Shown: positions 25,915-34,863 of the stretch, one piece after another | Layout of the letters: the number at the start of each line of letters is the position of its first letter | Numbering within the stretch: the first letter of the stretch is position 1 | NCBI GenBank assembly: GCA_036000965.1 | Contig: DASYUT010000166.1 | Location: 1 to 64,000 of the forward strand | Reading direction: 5' to 3' | Source of the DNA: Actinomycetes bacterium | GTDB taxonomy: Bacteria > Actinomycetota > CALGFH01 | DNA: 64,000 nt | Notes under the pieces: model-generated | The model's database searches: none | Told to the model about the DNA's origin: nothing | Seen by the model: only the letters and a program-made list of their open reading frames with translations | Program-made: the position numbers and the translations under genes

Positions 25915-27054
25915 TCAGGAGGGCGACGGCCCCGCAGCGGTGCCAGACGGGCTGCCCCGTCCCGGCTCGGTGGTGCCGCCCCGTCCCGGCTCAGGGTCGC
26001 CGCGTCCCGGCCCGCGCTCGAGCATGCGGGCGAGCCGGTCCCCGGTGTAGCCGAGCTCGGCCAGCACGGCCTCGGTGTGCTCGCCGAGCAGGGCGGCGGC
26101 AGCCCCAGGGCGGCCGGGGTGGCCGACAGCGTGACCGGGGAGCGAACCAGGGGCAGCGGGCCGGTCGGGTGGTCGACCTCGGCGACCAGCCCGACCTCGC
26201 GGACGTGGGCGTCGGCGAAGACCTGGTCGACGGTGTTGACCGGGGCCACGGGCACGCCTTGGCGCTCGAGCTCGGCCTGCCAGTGCGCCGCCGGCTCTGC
26301 CGCGAGGGCCTCCTCGAGCGCTCGGGTGAGCTGGACGGCGTGGCCGACCCTGCTCGCATTGTCGGCGAAGCGCGGGTCGTCGGCCAGGTCGTCCCGACCG
26401 AGCACGGCGCAGAGGCGGCGGAACTGGGCGTCGTTGCCGGCGCCGATCATCATCGCCCCGTCGGCGCACGCGTAGGCGCCGTACGGGGCGATGTTGGGAT
26501 GGTGGTTGCCCATCGGCTCCGGTACCGAGCCGCCGATCAGGTAGTTGGCGGCCTGGTTGGCGAGCAGGGCGATGGTGGTCTCCAGCAGCGGCACCTAGGT
26601 CGGCGCTCGGCCCGCCCGACCCCGCGCCGCGGATCGACGCCCAGACCAGGCCGGGGTGCCGCTCGAGGGCCACGTCCGGGTCGAGCCCGAGCCGCTCGAG
26701 GTGGCGGGGCAGGAAGTTCTCGACCACCACGTCGGCGCCGGCCAGCAAGCGGTCGAGCGCCTCCCGGTGGTCGGGTCGGCCAAGGTCGAGCACGACCGAC
26801 CGCCGGCCGCGGTTGACGCTGAGGAAGTAGGCGGCGTCGTCGCCCCGGAACGGCGGCCCCCACCTGCGGGTGTCGTCACCGGTCCCGGGCCGTTCGACCT
26901 TGATGACGTCGGCACCGAGGTCGGCGAGCACCATCGTTGCGTACGGCCCGGCCAGCACCCGGGACAAGTCGAGCACGCGCACCCCGTCGAGCGCCCGGGG
27001 TGCCGCCGGCGGTGCTGGCGGCGGCGCCGGCCAGGCGGGACGCTCGTCGCTCAC
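25915..27054 (-). pseudogene. Broken CaiB/BaiF-type (family III) CoA-transferase
   Basis: The N-terminal part (26600-27054) reads like a normal CoA-transferase: GVRVLDLSRVLAGPYATMVL, ADLGADVIKVERPGTGDDTRRWGPPF, VVLDLGRPDHREAL, HPGLVWASIRGAGSGGP. The sequence then jumps, past an in-frame TAG in the next frame, to LLETTIALLANQAANYLIGG, so roughly 60 residues that normally include the catalytic Asp are missing. The middle continues in a second frame to ATPAALGLPPP, where a one-base loss near 26093 returns it to the first frame (LLGEHTEAVLAELGYTGDRL). The 3' end is a Gly/Arg/Pro repeat. Deletion plus two frame changes make function very unlikely. Confidence 0.85.
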
Positions 27055-27070
27055 GGTGATCCTCCTGTGG

Positions 27071-27200
27071 TCGGACGGGACCGGCCTGCCGGGCGGACGG
27101 GACCGGGCCGCCAGCGGACGGGACGGCCTGCCGGCGGACGGGACCGGGCCGCCAGCGGACGGGACGGCCTGCCGGCGGACAGGACCGGCCTGCCGGCGGG
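27071..27200. repeat. 41-bp tandem repeat, GGACGGGAC family
   Basis: About three copies of a unit built from GGACGGGACCGGGCCGCCAGC and GGACGGGACGGCCTGCCGGC stand between the haloperoxidase gene and the CoA-transferase pseudogene. The copies differ by few bases. Confidence 0.8.
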
Positions 27201-27267
27201 CAGCCCTTGTCCCGCGGTGCCGATCGGTCCTCGGCCCGCCGGGCTGGCCTCCGCCAGCCCGGCGGCG

Positions 27268-28629
27268 TCACCGTACGCGCTGTCGCTCCCGAGGTATCCC
27301 GTTGACGTAGGACGAGGCCGCCCGCCAGGCTCGGGCGGCCACCAGGCGGCCGAGCACCCTGCCGACGAGGTCGCCGTCCCGGAAGTGGATGCCGCCGTAA
27401 CGGCGTGACCGTCCGGCCTGGTCGGCGGCGTCGGTGAAGGTGGGCCAGGACAGGGTGACGGGGGCGGCCGGCACCAGGCCGGGCTCGACCCGGGAGCTGC
27501 CGGCCAGGACCGTCACCGACGCGTCGAACACGTCGCGGCCAGTGAACCTGGCCAGGATCTCGGCTCCGGCCGCGCTGTAGGTGCTATGCCCGGACACGTA
27601 CTCGGCGAACGGGGGCGTGTCCAGGTAGGGCTGCCACTCCTCGCCCTTGACCAGCCGGGTGCCCTGGCCGGGACCGGCCCAGGCGGCCACCTTCTCTCCC
27701 GCGAACAGGAACTGCACGGCGGTGATCGGGCGGACGGAGTCGAACCTCCGCTTGGCGTCCCAGGCCGCGATGCCGGCGTCGAGGAGCGCGCCGGTGAGCG
27801 AGAAGAACAACACCACGTCGTCGCCGAGCCCGTGCCCGTCCCGCTCCGACACGTACTGGGCGAACAGGCACCAGTGCCCGGGCGGCAGCTCGGAGCCGGG
27901 ACCGTCCGCCCAGTACTCGGCGATCACCTTGGTCTCGTCGTGGAGCTCCGCGCTGTCGGCCAGGATCTGCTCGGCCTGGCGGAGGAAGCCGGGACCAGGA
28001 TGCTGCTTGGGGCCGAGCCGTGGGCGGAGCTCGGCGCCCGAGGCGAGCGCGAACGGGGTGATCAGGGCCCAGTGGGGAGCGAGGTGGCGTTGCACCACGA
28101 TCCCGCCCCGTCCGTCGCTCACCCGGAGCGGCTGCCACCGGTTGGGGTCACGGACGACGTCCGGGTCGTTGACCGGCCGGTAGCCGGTCCAGTCGCCGTA
28201 CGGCTCAGGGTGCAGGTCGCCGAGCTGGTTGGTGCCGTCGCCGTGGCGGAAGCCGAGCACCGTGCGCGCCGCCAAGTCGCCGATGCCGCTCGGCGTGGTG
28301 TCGTCGTCGACCTGGGCCGGGTCGTGGCCGAGCCGGGCCATCAGCTCGTCGAAGGTTGGCGCCTCGGACGGGAACAGGTCGACCAGGACGCGGTGGGCGG
28401 CGAAGCTGAGCGCCTGCTCGCGGCTGGCGTCGGTCCGCTCCGCGTCGGGCCGACGCAGCAAGCCCCCCAGGCGGGTGCCCACCGCGACGTCGTCGTAGCA
28501 GGCCCAGGCGTCGTAGATGGCCGTGTGCAGGATGGCGAGGGCGCGGGCGGCGATCGGCGGGCCGGGCCGGGTGGCGCGGATCGCGCGCAGGGCAGCACGG
28601 TTCCATGCCACGACCGTGGTTCGGCTCAT
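27268..28629 (-). CDS. Vanadium-dependent haloperoxidase (PAP2 superfamily)
   Basis: A 453-residue protein with the vanadate/phosphate pocket motifs of vanadium haloperoxidases and type 2 acid phosphatases: AWDAKRRFDSVRPITA (Lys, Arg), PFAEYVSGHSTYSAAGAEIL (Ser-Gly-His) and SRRYGGIHFRDGDLVGRVLG (Arg, His). The N-terminal half is helical (AARALAILHTAIYDAWACYD). No signal peptide is seen, so a cytoplasmic location is likely. ATG at 28629 follows GAAGGAG. Such bacterial proteins may oxidise halides with peroxide or act as phosphatases; which one cannot be told from sequence. It sits alone between pseudogenes. Confidence 0.88.
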   Translation of the reverse strand: MSRTTVVAWNRAALRAIRATRPGPPIAARALAILHTAIYDAWACYDDVAVGTRLGGLLRRPDAERTDASREQALSFAAHRVLVDLFPSEAPTFDELMARLGHDPAQVDDDTTPSGIGDLAARTVLGFRHGDGTNQLGDLHPEPYGDWTGYRPVNDPDVVRDPNRWQPLRVSDGRGGIVVQRHLAPHWALITPFALASGAELRPRLGPKQHPGPGFLRQAEQILADSAELHDETKVIAEYWADGPGSELPPGHWCLFAQYVSERDGHGLGDDVVLFFSLTGALLDAGIAAWDAKRRFDSVRPITAVQFLFAGEKVAAWAGPGQGTRLVKGEEWQPYLDTPPFAEYVSGHSTYSAAGAEILARFTGRDVFDASVTVLAGSSRVEPGLVPAAPVTLSWPTFTDAADQAGRSRRYGGIHFRDGDLVGRVLGRLVAARAWRAASSYVNGIPRERQRVR

Positions 28630-28825
28630 CGTCAGCTCCTTCGAGGAGCGGCAACGCCAAGGCCGCCCGCGCGACGCGGGCGGGGCAAGGAAGGCGGCTT
28701 GGCCGCACGGGTGGCGGCAGGGCCGCTTCAGGTCGTGCCGGCAGGCGTTGCCAGCCGGATGGGAGTAGGACCGGGGCAACCGACGCTCGGTTGCTACTCA
28801 ACCTCCTTGCACTGCTGATCGACGT

Positions 28826-28845
28826 CTGCGGGACGGCTCCCGCAG
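28826..28845. terminator. Hairpin upstream of the haloperoxidase gene
   Basis: CTGCGGGA-CGGC-TCCCGCAG is a perfect 8-bp stem with a 4-nt loop in the 330-bp gap between the haloperoxidase start and a VOC fragment. No T-tract follows. It may be a relic terminator of a lost gene. Confidence 0.4.
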
Positions 28846-28965
28846 GAACCCATACTCTTGCAGTCGAACGACTGCTGCAGCCGCAACCCTACCCCCTGGA
28901 CGGTTACGGCCCCAAACAGCTCAACGATCACGATTGGGTGTCATGCGACCGGGCACGGCCACGTC

Positions 28966-29166
28966 CGGCACCAGCGCGCGCACGTGGCCTTCGCCGCCCC
29001 CGGCCGGGACGCGGTCGACGCCTTCTACGCGGCAGCCCTGGCCAACGGCGGCCGCGACAACGGCCCGCCCGGCCTGCGCCCCGAGTACCACCCGGGCTAC
29101 TACGCCGCCTTCGTGCTCGACCCCGACGGCAACAACGTCGAGGCTGTCCACCACGACCGGAGCTGA
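28966..29166 (+). pseudogene. C-terminal fragment of a VOC/glyoxalase family protein
   Basis: About 65 residues match the second half of a vicinal-oxygen-chelate protein: HVAFAAPGRDAVDAFYAAAL, then PGLRPEYHPGYYAAFVLDPD and GNNVEAVHHDRS, including the metal-site Glu of the final NNVEAV strand. The first half of the fold is absent; sequence upstream in the frame is unrelated. A truncated, probably dead gene. Confidence 0.75.
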
Positions 29167-29173
29167 CTGGGCG

Positions 29174-29293
29174 ATGCCGAGCTTCCTTCCCGGGACTGCG
29201 CTGGCCAGGGCGACCTACGAGGCGGCGGTGCGGCCGATCCTGGACCGCGAGCTTCCCGGGCTGCCGCACGCGGCGGCGCTGATCGGCCGCGGG
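29174..29293 (+). pseudogene. N-terminal fragment of a DUF4037-like protein
   Basis: The first 39 or so codons, SFLPGTALARATYEAAVRPI then LDRELPGLPHAAALIGRGS, look like the start of DUF4037 (nucleotidyltransferase-like) proteins, where GxGS leads into the catalytic region. Here the sequence breaks off at GRGSG and runs into the 3' end of the convergent DUF998 gene. It is likely a deletion remnant. Confidence 0.55.
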
Positions 29294-29953
29294 TCAGGCC
29301 GGTGTCTTGGCCGGCGGCGCCGAGGGTCTGGCCAGCAGCCGCCCGGCCAGGACGGCCGTGAACACCAACGGCACGGTCACCGCGACCCGCTGCACGATGC
29401 CGTTCCAGGGCTCGAGCACCTCCGACCAGAACACGGCCAGCAGCGCGGCGGTGGCCAGCGAGGCGGCCACCGCCGGGCCGCGAAGATGCGACCAGTCCGG
29501 GTCGCCGGCGAAGCGTCTGGCCAGCAGCAGCGGGGCGGCCAGGAGCGCCGCGTACACGATCCCGCTGGCCAGGTCGTGCCCGTGGTTGTGCCAGGACTGC
29601 CCGGCGGCGGCGCCGGGCGGGTGGAGCAGCATGCGGTCCCGGCGCAGCAGCCCGGCCGCGACCGTGCCCAGCCCGGCGCAGCGGACCAGCCAAGGTCCGG
29701 GCCCGGACCGCCCGGGCCCGCCGAGCGCCTCCGCGAGGGCGGAGCCGAATGCGGTCGTGCAGGCGCCGAGGGCGAGGAAGCCGGCAAGCATGATCTCCGG
29801 GTCACGGGCGTCGGGCGCGGCCAGCCCGCTCAGGTGCTCCCCGGCGATGGAGTAGCCACTCTGACGGAGCGTGCTGGTGACCCAGGCCGCGGTGAAGGCC
29901 ACCGGCCCGGCGATCCCGCAGGCGGCTCGGAGGCGGAACCCGGCGGCGTCCAT
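29294..29953 (-). CDS. DUF998 family membrane protein
   Basis: A 219-residue membrane protein with six likely helices, among them CGIAGPVAFTAAWVTSTLR, IMLAGFLALGACTTAFGSAL, LGTVAAGLLRRDRMLLHPPG, GIVYAALLAAPLLLARRF and VAVTVPLVFTAVLAGRLL. The first helix followed by GYSIAGEHLSGLAAPDAR and the later HNHGHDLAS motif are typical of DUF998, an integral membrane family of unknown function. Its 3' end touches the DUF4037 fragment. A degenerate GCCGCGGGCGCGGGAT repeat follows the start codon side (29960-30030). Confidence 0.82.
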   Translation of the reverse strand: MDAAGFRLRAACGIAGPVAFTAAWVTSTLRQSGYSIAGEHLSGLAAPDARDPEIMLAGFLALGACTTAFGSALAEALGGPGRSGPGPWLVRCAGLGTVAAGLLRRDRMLLHPPGAAAGQSWHNHGHDLASGIVYAALLAAPLLLARRFAGDPDWSHLRGPAVAASLATAALLAVFWSEVLEPWNGIVQRVAVTVPLVFTAVLAGRLLARPSAPPAKTPA

Positions 29954-30030
29954 ACCGGGATGCTACCGCGGGACCGGGATGCCGCCGCGGGCGCGGGATG
30001 CCGCCGCGGGCGCGGCACGCGCCCGCGGCC

Positions 30031-30102
30031 TGGTCAGGGTGCGGGGACTCGAACCCCTGACGCGCTGGCTGGATGCCGACGCGGCCGCCTCGGCACACCC
30101 TG
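30031..30102 (-). other. Probable tRNA remnant
   Basis: On the minus strand, CAGGGTG at one end pairs perfectly with CACCCTG at the other, followed by discriminator A and an encoded CCA. In between is a classic T-arm, GGGGTTCGAGTCCCC. The region between the arms is only about 69 nt in total and has no proper anticodon stem-loop and variable loop, and the fifth T-stem pair is mismatched. A decayed or recombined tRNA gene is the best reading. Confidence 0.5.
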
Positions 30103-30298
30103 TCCGATGACACCCTGTTCGGTCACACCCGCCCAGAGCTGGACAACCGAGCCTGAACGGAGCAATCTCGCCTGTCAAGAGCTTGCTGTGGTTCTTCCTG
30201 CGCCACTTGATCCATGTTCGGCGCAGCGCCGCGGGCGACCGCCTCGGCACTTGAAGACGTCGGCCCTCCCAGATTCATGTCCAACGGGAGTCATCCGG

Positions 30299-30456
30299 CC
30301 GGCCGGCACCCGCCCTACCTGCAGGACCGGGTGAGGCAACGTCGAGAGGCCCACGCCCCGGCCTATGATCGGTTCGTGACCGGCACCCGCCCACCTGCAG
30401 CAGCCGAGTGAGGTAGCGTCGAGAGACTTGTGCCCGGCCTATGATCGCTTTTTGAA
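30299..30456. repeat. Imperfect tandem duplication of about 78 bp downstream of pnkp
   Basis: Two copies of a unit containing CCGGCACCCGCCC, then GTGAGGCAACGTCGAGAG (GTGAGGTAGCGTCGAGAG in the second), then CCGGCCTATGATCG. The copies differ at about one base in six, so this is an older duplication than the others here. It ends 90 bp from the pnkp stop codon. The rest of 30103-30545 shows no gene. Confidence 0.75.
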
Positions 30457-30545
30457 GCGTCCTGCACCCTCCACCACTGACGCCCAGGACCTGTCGGCGT
30501 CGCAGACCGACCGGCGGGGTCCCTGGCTGCGGCCAGGATGCAGGG

Positions 30546-33428
30546 CTAGAGGCGCGGGTCGACCGGCTCGCTCTCGAGGGCGAGGACGCCGAAGACGCAC
30601 TCGTGGACCCGGTGGAGGGGCTCGTGGCGCACGAAGCGCTCGAGGGCCTCGATACCCAGGGCGAACTCGCGCAGGGCCAGGGAGCGCTTGTGGCCGAGGC
30701 TGCGGGCCCGGAGGCGGTCGAGGTTGGCAGGCACCGAGTACTCGGGGCCGTAGACGATCCGCAGGTACTCGGGCCCGCGGCACTTCACGCCGGGCTGCGC
30801 GAGGCCGCGGCGACCGCGGACGATGCCGTCGAACGGCTTGACCACCATGCCCTCGCCGCCCGCCGCGGTCAGCTCCTCCCAGAACGCGACGCCTCGGGAC
30901 TGCGACGACGGGTCGGTGGTGTCGACCACGAGCGCGCGGGTGGGCACCACGACCCGCCCGTCCGCGGCGGCGAGACGGCCAAGCACGTCGAGGTGCCAGC
31001 CGTGGTCGCGCTGGGCGTGGAGCCGGCCCTCGCCGGCCAGGACTTGGAACGGCGCAAGCCGCAGGTCGTCCACTGACGCCACCGGCCAGCAGTACCGGCC
31101 GTACGCGTCCACGAAGCGCCCGGCCAGGGCCACCCGCTCGCGCTGGCGGCCGAGCAGCCCGGCGACCGCCTCGGCCTCCGGCCCGGCGACCGGGCCCGGC
31201 GGCCCGTCCCGTGGGGCGCTCGCGCGCCGTTCCGCCGCGGGCTCGTCCCGTGAGGCGGTCGCGAGCCGGTCCGCCGTCGCCTCGAGCGCCTCGACGCTGG
31301 CTGCGAGGCCGGCCGTGGCGGCGGCTCCGACCGCAGCGTACTGGCGGCGGAGCAGCTCCTCGGCCTTGACCGACCACGGCATCAGCTCCGCGTCCAGGCA
31401 GACCCAGTCGGTGCTGAGCTCGTCCCACAGGCCGCTCGCAGTGAGCGCGGCCCGGACCCGTTCGAGCAGCGCGGCCTCGAGCGCCTGGTCGGCGAAGAAC
31501 GGGCGACCCGTGCGGGTGTGGACGATGCCGGCCCGGTCCCACTCCGCCTGAAGCGCGGGAGGCCCGTCTGGCTGAAGCGCGGGAGGCCCGCTTGCCTGAA
31601 GCGCGGGAGGCCCGGCGACCCCGAAGCGGCGGCGGGCGGCCTCGGGGTCCCGGCAGCAGACGACCACGGCCCGCGAGCCCATGTGCTTCTCCTCGCACAC
31701 CACCTTGGCCACCCCGTCGTGCCGGTAGGCGGCGAACGCCTGGGCCGGGTGCTCGAGCAGCCCGGGAGCCTGGCTGGTGGCGGTCGGGGCCATGGTCGGC
31801 GGCAGGTAGACGAGCCAGCGCGGGTCGGCGGCGAAGCGGCTCATCACCTCCAGGGCGGCGCGGGCGTGCTCCTCCCGGACGGTCACCGAGCTGATCAGGC
31901 GGGTGGTCACGATCCGCTTGCCGAGCACGTCCCCGAGCCGGAGCAGGGGGCCGGCGCTCACGCTGCCTGAAGCGCGCCAGGCCGGCCCGCCGGCATCGCC
32001 GGAGGCCGGGCTGCCGGAAGCGCGCGAGGCCACGCTGCCGGAAGCGCGGGAGACTGGGCTGCCGGAAGCGCCGGAGGCCGGGCTGCTTGAAGCGCGCCAG
32101 GCCGGCTCCGGCGCGACCGCCCGGGGGTCGCCCGGGTCCGCCACTCCGGGCGGGAGCAGCGGCCGGACCGGCTCGTACCAGGTGCGGGCGGCCGGGACGT
32201 CGACCAGCTCGCGCTCGGGCCAGCGCAGGGCGGTCAGCCGGCCACCGAATACGCAGCCGGTGTCCAGGCAGATCGTGTTGTTGTGGAACCGGGCCTCGGG
32301 GACCGGGGTGTGGCCGTAGGCGACGAGCGCCCGGCCGCGGTAGTCGTCAGCCCACGGGTAGCGGACGGGCAGGCCGTACTCGTCGGTCTCCCCGGTGGTC
32401 TCGCCGTAGAGGGCGAACGAGCGGACCGCGGCCGATGCCCGGCCCTGCATCTCCGCACGCATGCCTGCGTGGGCGGCGACCAGGCTGCCGCCGTCCAGCA
32501 CGAGGTGGCTGACCAGCCCGTCAAGGAACGCCTTGACCTGCTCGACGAACTCCGGCGGCTCGGCCTCGAGCTGGGCCAGGGACTCGGCCAGGCCGTGGGT
32601 CTTCTGCACGTCCCGGCCCTGCAGGGCGCGCAGCAGCTTGCTCTCGTGGTTGCCGGGCACACACAGGGCGTCGCCGGCGGCGACCATGCCCATGACCAGC
32701 CGGAGCACCCCCGGCGTGTCGGGGCCGCGGTCGACCAGGTCGCCGAGGAACACCGCACGGCGGCCATGCGGGTGGCTGGCGCCGGTCGCTGCGCCGCCGG
32801 GCCCGGCGGCCAGCTCGTAGCCGAGCTTGGCGAGCAGGGCGGCGAGCTCTCCGACGCACCCGTGCACGTCGCCGATGAGGTCGAACGGCCCGCGCTCGTC
32901 TCGCCGGTCGCTCCAGGACCGTTCCCGCTCGACCACGGCCTGCTCGGCGTCCTCGGGGCTGCGGAGCACGAACACCCGCCGGATGCCCTCCCGCTGGAGG
33001 GAGCCGAGGGAGCGGCGCAGCACGGCCCGCTGCCGGCGGATCACCCGGGCCGGCAGGTCGCGGTCGGGCCGGGCCGCGTTGCGCTCCACGCACACCCGCT
33101 CGGGGAGGTCGAAGACGATCGCGACGGGCAGGACGTGGTGCTCGCGCGCGAGCCTGACCAGCGAGCGGCGCGCCTCGGGCTCGACGTTGGTGGCGTCCAC
33201 CACGGTGAGCCGGCCGCCGGCCAGCCGCTTGCCTGCGACGTAGTGGAGCACGTCGAACGCGTCCGGGGTGGCGGCCTGGTCGTTCTGGTCGTCGGCCACG
33301 AGCGCCCGGCAGGCGTCGGAGGAGAGCACCTCGGTGGGCTTGAAGTGCCGCGCCGCAAAGGTCGACTTCCCGGACCCGGAGGCGCCCACCAGCAGTACGA
33401 GCGACAGCTCGGGCACGGCGATCCTCAC
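30546..33428 (-). CDS. pnkp: Polynucleotide kinase-phosphatase-ligase of bacterial RNA repair (Pnkp)
   Basis: A 960-residue three-domain RNA-repair enzyme that heals and seals cut RNA with Hen1. The N-terminal kinase has the P-loop LVGASGSGKST (15-23). The phosphatase is a calcineurin-like domain with FDLIGDVHGC, VFLGDLVDRGPDT, CVPGNHESK and AYGHTPVPEARFHN. The C-terminal adenylyltransferase has the nucleotidyl Lys in VCEEKHMGSRAVVV and EGMVVKPFDGIV. It is roughly 100 residues longer than known Pnkp because of two repeat-encoded insertions: ASGSPASR-type repeats between phosphatase and ligase, and three GPPALQ repeats inside the ligase. The GTG start overlaps the hen1 stop (GTGA). Confidence 0.94.
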   Translation of the reverse strand: MRIAVPELSLVLLVGASGSGKSTFAARHFKPTEVLSSDACRALVADDQNDQAATPDAFDVLHYVAGKRLAGGRLTVVDATNVEPEARRSLVRLAREHHVLPVAIVFDLPERVCVERNAARPDRDLPARVIRRQRAVLRRSLGSLQREGIRRVFVLRSPEDAEQAVVERERSWSDRRDERGPFDLIGDVHGCVGELAALLAKLGYELAAGPGGAATGASHPHGRRAVFLGDLVDRGPDTPGVLRLVMGMVAAGDALCVPGNHESKLLRALQGRDVQKTHGLAESLAQLEAEPPEFVEQVKAFLDGLVSHLVLDGGSLVAAHAGMRAEMQGRASAAVRSFALYGETTGETDEYGLPVRYPWADDYRGRALVAYGHTPVPEARFHNNTICLDTGCVFGGRLTALRWPERELVDVPAARTWYEPVRPLLPPGVADPGDPRAVAPEPAWRASSSPASGASGSPVSRASGSVASRASGSPASGDAGGPAWRASGSVSAGPLLRLGDVLGKRIVTTRLISSVTVREEHARAALEVMSRFAADPRWLVYLPPTMAPTATSQAPGLLEHPAQAFAAYRHDGVAKVVCEEKHMGSRAVVVCCRDPEAARRRFGVAGPPALQASGPPALQPDGPPALQAEWDRAGIVHTRTGRPFFADQALEAALLERVRAALTASGLWDELSTDWVCLDAELMPWSVKAEELLRRQYAAVGAAATAGLAASVEALEATADRLATASRDEPAAERRASAPRDGPPGPVAGPEAEAVAGLLGRQRERVALAGRFVDAYGRYCWPVASVDDLRLAPFQVLAGEGRLHAQRDHGWHLDVLGRLAAADGRVVVPTRALVVDTTDPSSQSRGVAFWEELTAAGGEGMVVKPFDGIVRGRRGLAQPGVKCRGPEYLRIVYGPEYSVPANLDRLRARSLGHKRSLALREFALGIEALERFVRHEPLHRVHECVFGVLALESEPVDPRL
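31546..31618. repeat. 24-bp tandem repeat inside the Pnkp ligase domain
   Basis: Three copies of CTGAAGCGCGGGAGGCCCG plus a few variable bases encode three GPPALQ units in frame. The core CTGAAGCGCG.GAGGCC is shared with the longer repeat at 31967-32110 in the same gene. Confidence 0.85.
31967..32110. repeat. 24-bp tandem repeat in the Pnkp interdomain linker
   Basis: About six copies of a unit like CTGCCGGAAGCGCGCGAGGC encode Ala/Ser/Gly-rich octapeptides (ASGSPASR, ASGSVASR and relatives) between the phosphatase and ligase domains. The period keeps the frame. Confidence 0.85.
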
Positions 33429-34822
33429 CGCTGGAACACCCCCATCTGGGTGGGCGGGCCGGCCTCCGGGTCCTCGGGACCGACGGGCAGGAAGCGGACC
33501 GCGTAGCCGTGCCCGGCGGCGACGGCCTCGGCCCAGGCGCGGAACTCCGCCCTGGTCCACTCGAAGCGGTGGTCGCGGTGGCGCAGGGTGCCGGCTGGCA
33601 GCCCGAAGCGGGGGTTGTACTCGACGTTGGGGGTGGTCACGACCACGGTGGGTGGCCGGGCGGCGCCGAACAGGACCTGCTCGAAGGTGGCGAGCCGGCC
33701 CGGGTCGAGGTGCTCGACGACCTCGACCACGGCGGCGGCGTCCCAGCCGGCCAGCCGCTCGTCCTGGTAGGTGAGCGAGCCTTGCTCGAGCCGGACCCGC
33801 GCCCGCTGGGCTGGCGCCATCCGGTCCAGGTGCAGGCGCCTGGCGGCCGCCTCGAGCGCCCTGAACGACACGTCGACGCCGAGGACCTCGGTGAACTGCC
33901 CGTCGCGGAGCAGCGCGGCCAGCAGCTTGCCCGAGCCGCAGCCGAGGTCGAGGATCCGGTGGGCGCCGGCGGCCCTGAGCACGGCCACGACGCTGCCGAG
34001 CCGCTGCTCGGCCAGGCTGATGCGCTCCTCGACCTCCTCCTCGGCGCGGTCGTGCTGGGCCTCGACCCGGTCCGGGTCGGCCTGGTCCTCGTCGGTGATG
34101 CGGGCCAGGGCCTCCCGGGTCAGGCGCCGGTCGTGGACGAGGTAGCGCCGCACCACCAGGTCGCGCTCCGGGTGGGCGGCGAGCCACTCGCCACCCCGCC
34201 GCTGCAGCTTGTCGATCTCGTCCGCGCCGACCCAGTAGTGCTTGTCGTCGTCGAGCACCGGCAGCAGCACGTACAGGTGGGCGAGCAGGTCGGCCAGGCG
34301 GACCGTGGCCTGGCAGGCCAGGCGCACGTAGCTGCTCGCACCCCAGGCCGGGAAGCGCGGGTCGAGTGGGAGCGGCTTGGCGCTGACGGCGTAGCCGAGC
34401 GGCTCGAACAAGCGGCGCACCAGGCCTTCGCCGCCCCGGCAGGGCACCACGGGCAGCTCGGCCCGGAGCGGGATGGGGGTGGCGGCCAGCTCCGGGCGCT
34501 CCTTGCTGCGCCCACCCATGGCGGTGCCGAACGCCCGCGCGAGCGCGACGCTCATGAACGACGAGGCCACGTAGGGCCGGTCGTTGACGTACCTGGCCAG
34601 CAGCAGGTCGTTGCCTGCCGGCCCGGTCCGGTCCCGCACCAGGCCGACCGGGTCGACGTCGAGCAGGAGCGCGGCCGTGCACCGCCCGGGCTCCGCCTCC
34701 GGGTAGAACACGTGGGCGGCGCCGAAGGACAGCTCGACCGACTGCACCCTGGCCGGGTTCTTGTGCAGCAGGTAGCCGAGGTCGGTCGCCGGCCGATGGG
34801 TCGTCGTGAGGGTGAGCAGCAT
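33425..34822 (-). CDS. hen1: Hen1, RNA 3'-terminal ribose 2'-O-methyltransferase
   Basis: A 465-residue protein that methylates the 3'-terminal ribose of damaged RNA during Pnkp repair. The N-terminal half (1-240, starting LLTLTTTHRPATDLGYLLHK) is the bacterial Hen1-L domain that activates Pnkp ligase. The C-terminal half is the methyltransferase, with HRILDLGCGSGKLLAALL, the metal ligands in AVVEVVEHLDPGR, and VTTPNVEYNPRFG followed by HRDHRFEWTRAEF (His). The first 21 codons and the promoter lie inside the 101-bp attachment repeat of the AICE, so the 5' end here was supplied or rebuilt by integration. The start is the ATG just downstream of a -10-like TAGGAT. Confidence 0.95.
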   Translation of the reverse strand: MLLTLTTTHRPATDLGYLLHKNPARVQSVELSFGAAHVFYPEAEPGRCTAALLLDVDPVGLVRDRTGPAGNDLLLARYVNDRPYVASSFMSVALARAFGTAMGGRSKERPELAATPIPLRAELPVVPCRGGEGLVRRLFEPLGYAVSAKPLPLDPRFPAWGASSYVRLACQATVRLADLLAHLYVLLPVLDDDKHYWVGADEIDKLQRRGGEWLAAHPERDLVVRRYLVHDRRLTREALARITDEDQADPDRVEAQHDRAEEEVEERISLAEQRLGSVVAVLRAAGAHRILDLGCGSGKLLAALLRDGQFTEVLGVDVSFRALEAAARRLHLDRMAPAQRARVRLEQGSLTYQDERLAGWDAAAVVEVVEHLDPGRLATFEQVLFGAARPPTVVVTTPNVEYNPRFGLPAGTLRHRDHRFEWTRAEFRAWAEAVAAGHGYAVRFLPVGPEDPEAGPPTQMGVFQR

Positions 34823-34860
34823 TTGGCCTGATCCTAGCCCTGCCAAGCACGCTGGCAACG
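34760..34860. repeat. attL: 101-bp perfect direct repeat, left end of the AICE
   Basis: The segment from CTTGTGCAGCAGG to CGCTGGCAACG is identical, base for base over 101 positions, to 44054-44154. It covers hen1 codons 1-21, the start codon and the upstream promoter. The integrase gene begins four bases further on. This is the attachment core expected for a site-specific integrative element. Confidence 0.95.
34831..34858 (-). promoter_or_regulatory. Probable leaderless hen1 promoter inside the att repeat
   Basis: TTGCCA (34858-34853) and TAGGAT (34836-34831) are separated by 16 bp; the hen1 ATG begins 8 bp after the -10 box, so the transcript would start at or within two bases of the ATG. 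The whole promoter is inside the 101-bp repeat and therefore exists again at 44125-44152. Confidence 0.6.
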
Positions 34861-34863
34861 AGA

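Noticed and set aside
30031-30102. Functional tRNA gene
   Set aside because: Acceptor and T-arms fit, but there is no room for a normal anticodon arm plus variable loop and the T-stem has a mismatch, so it is listed as a remnant only.
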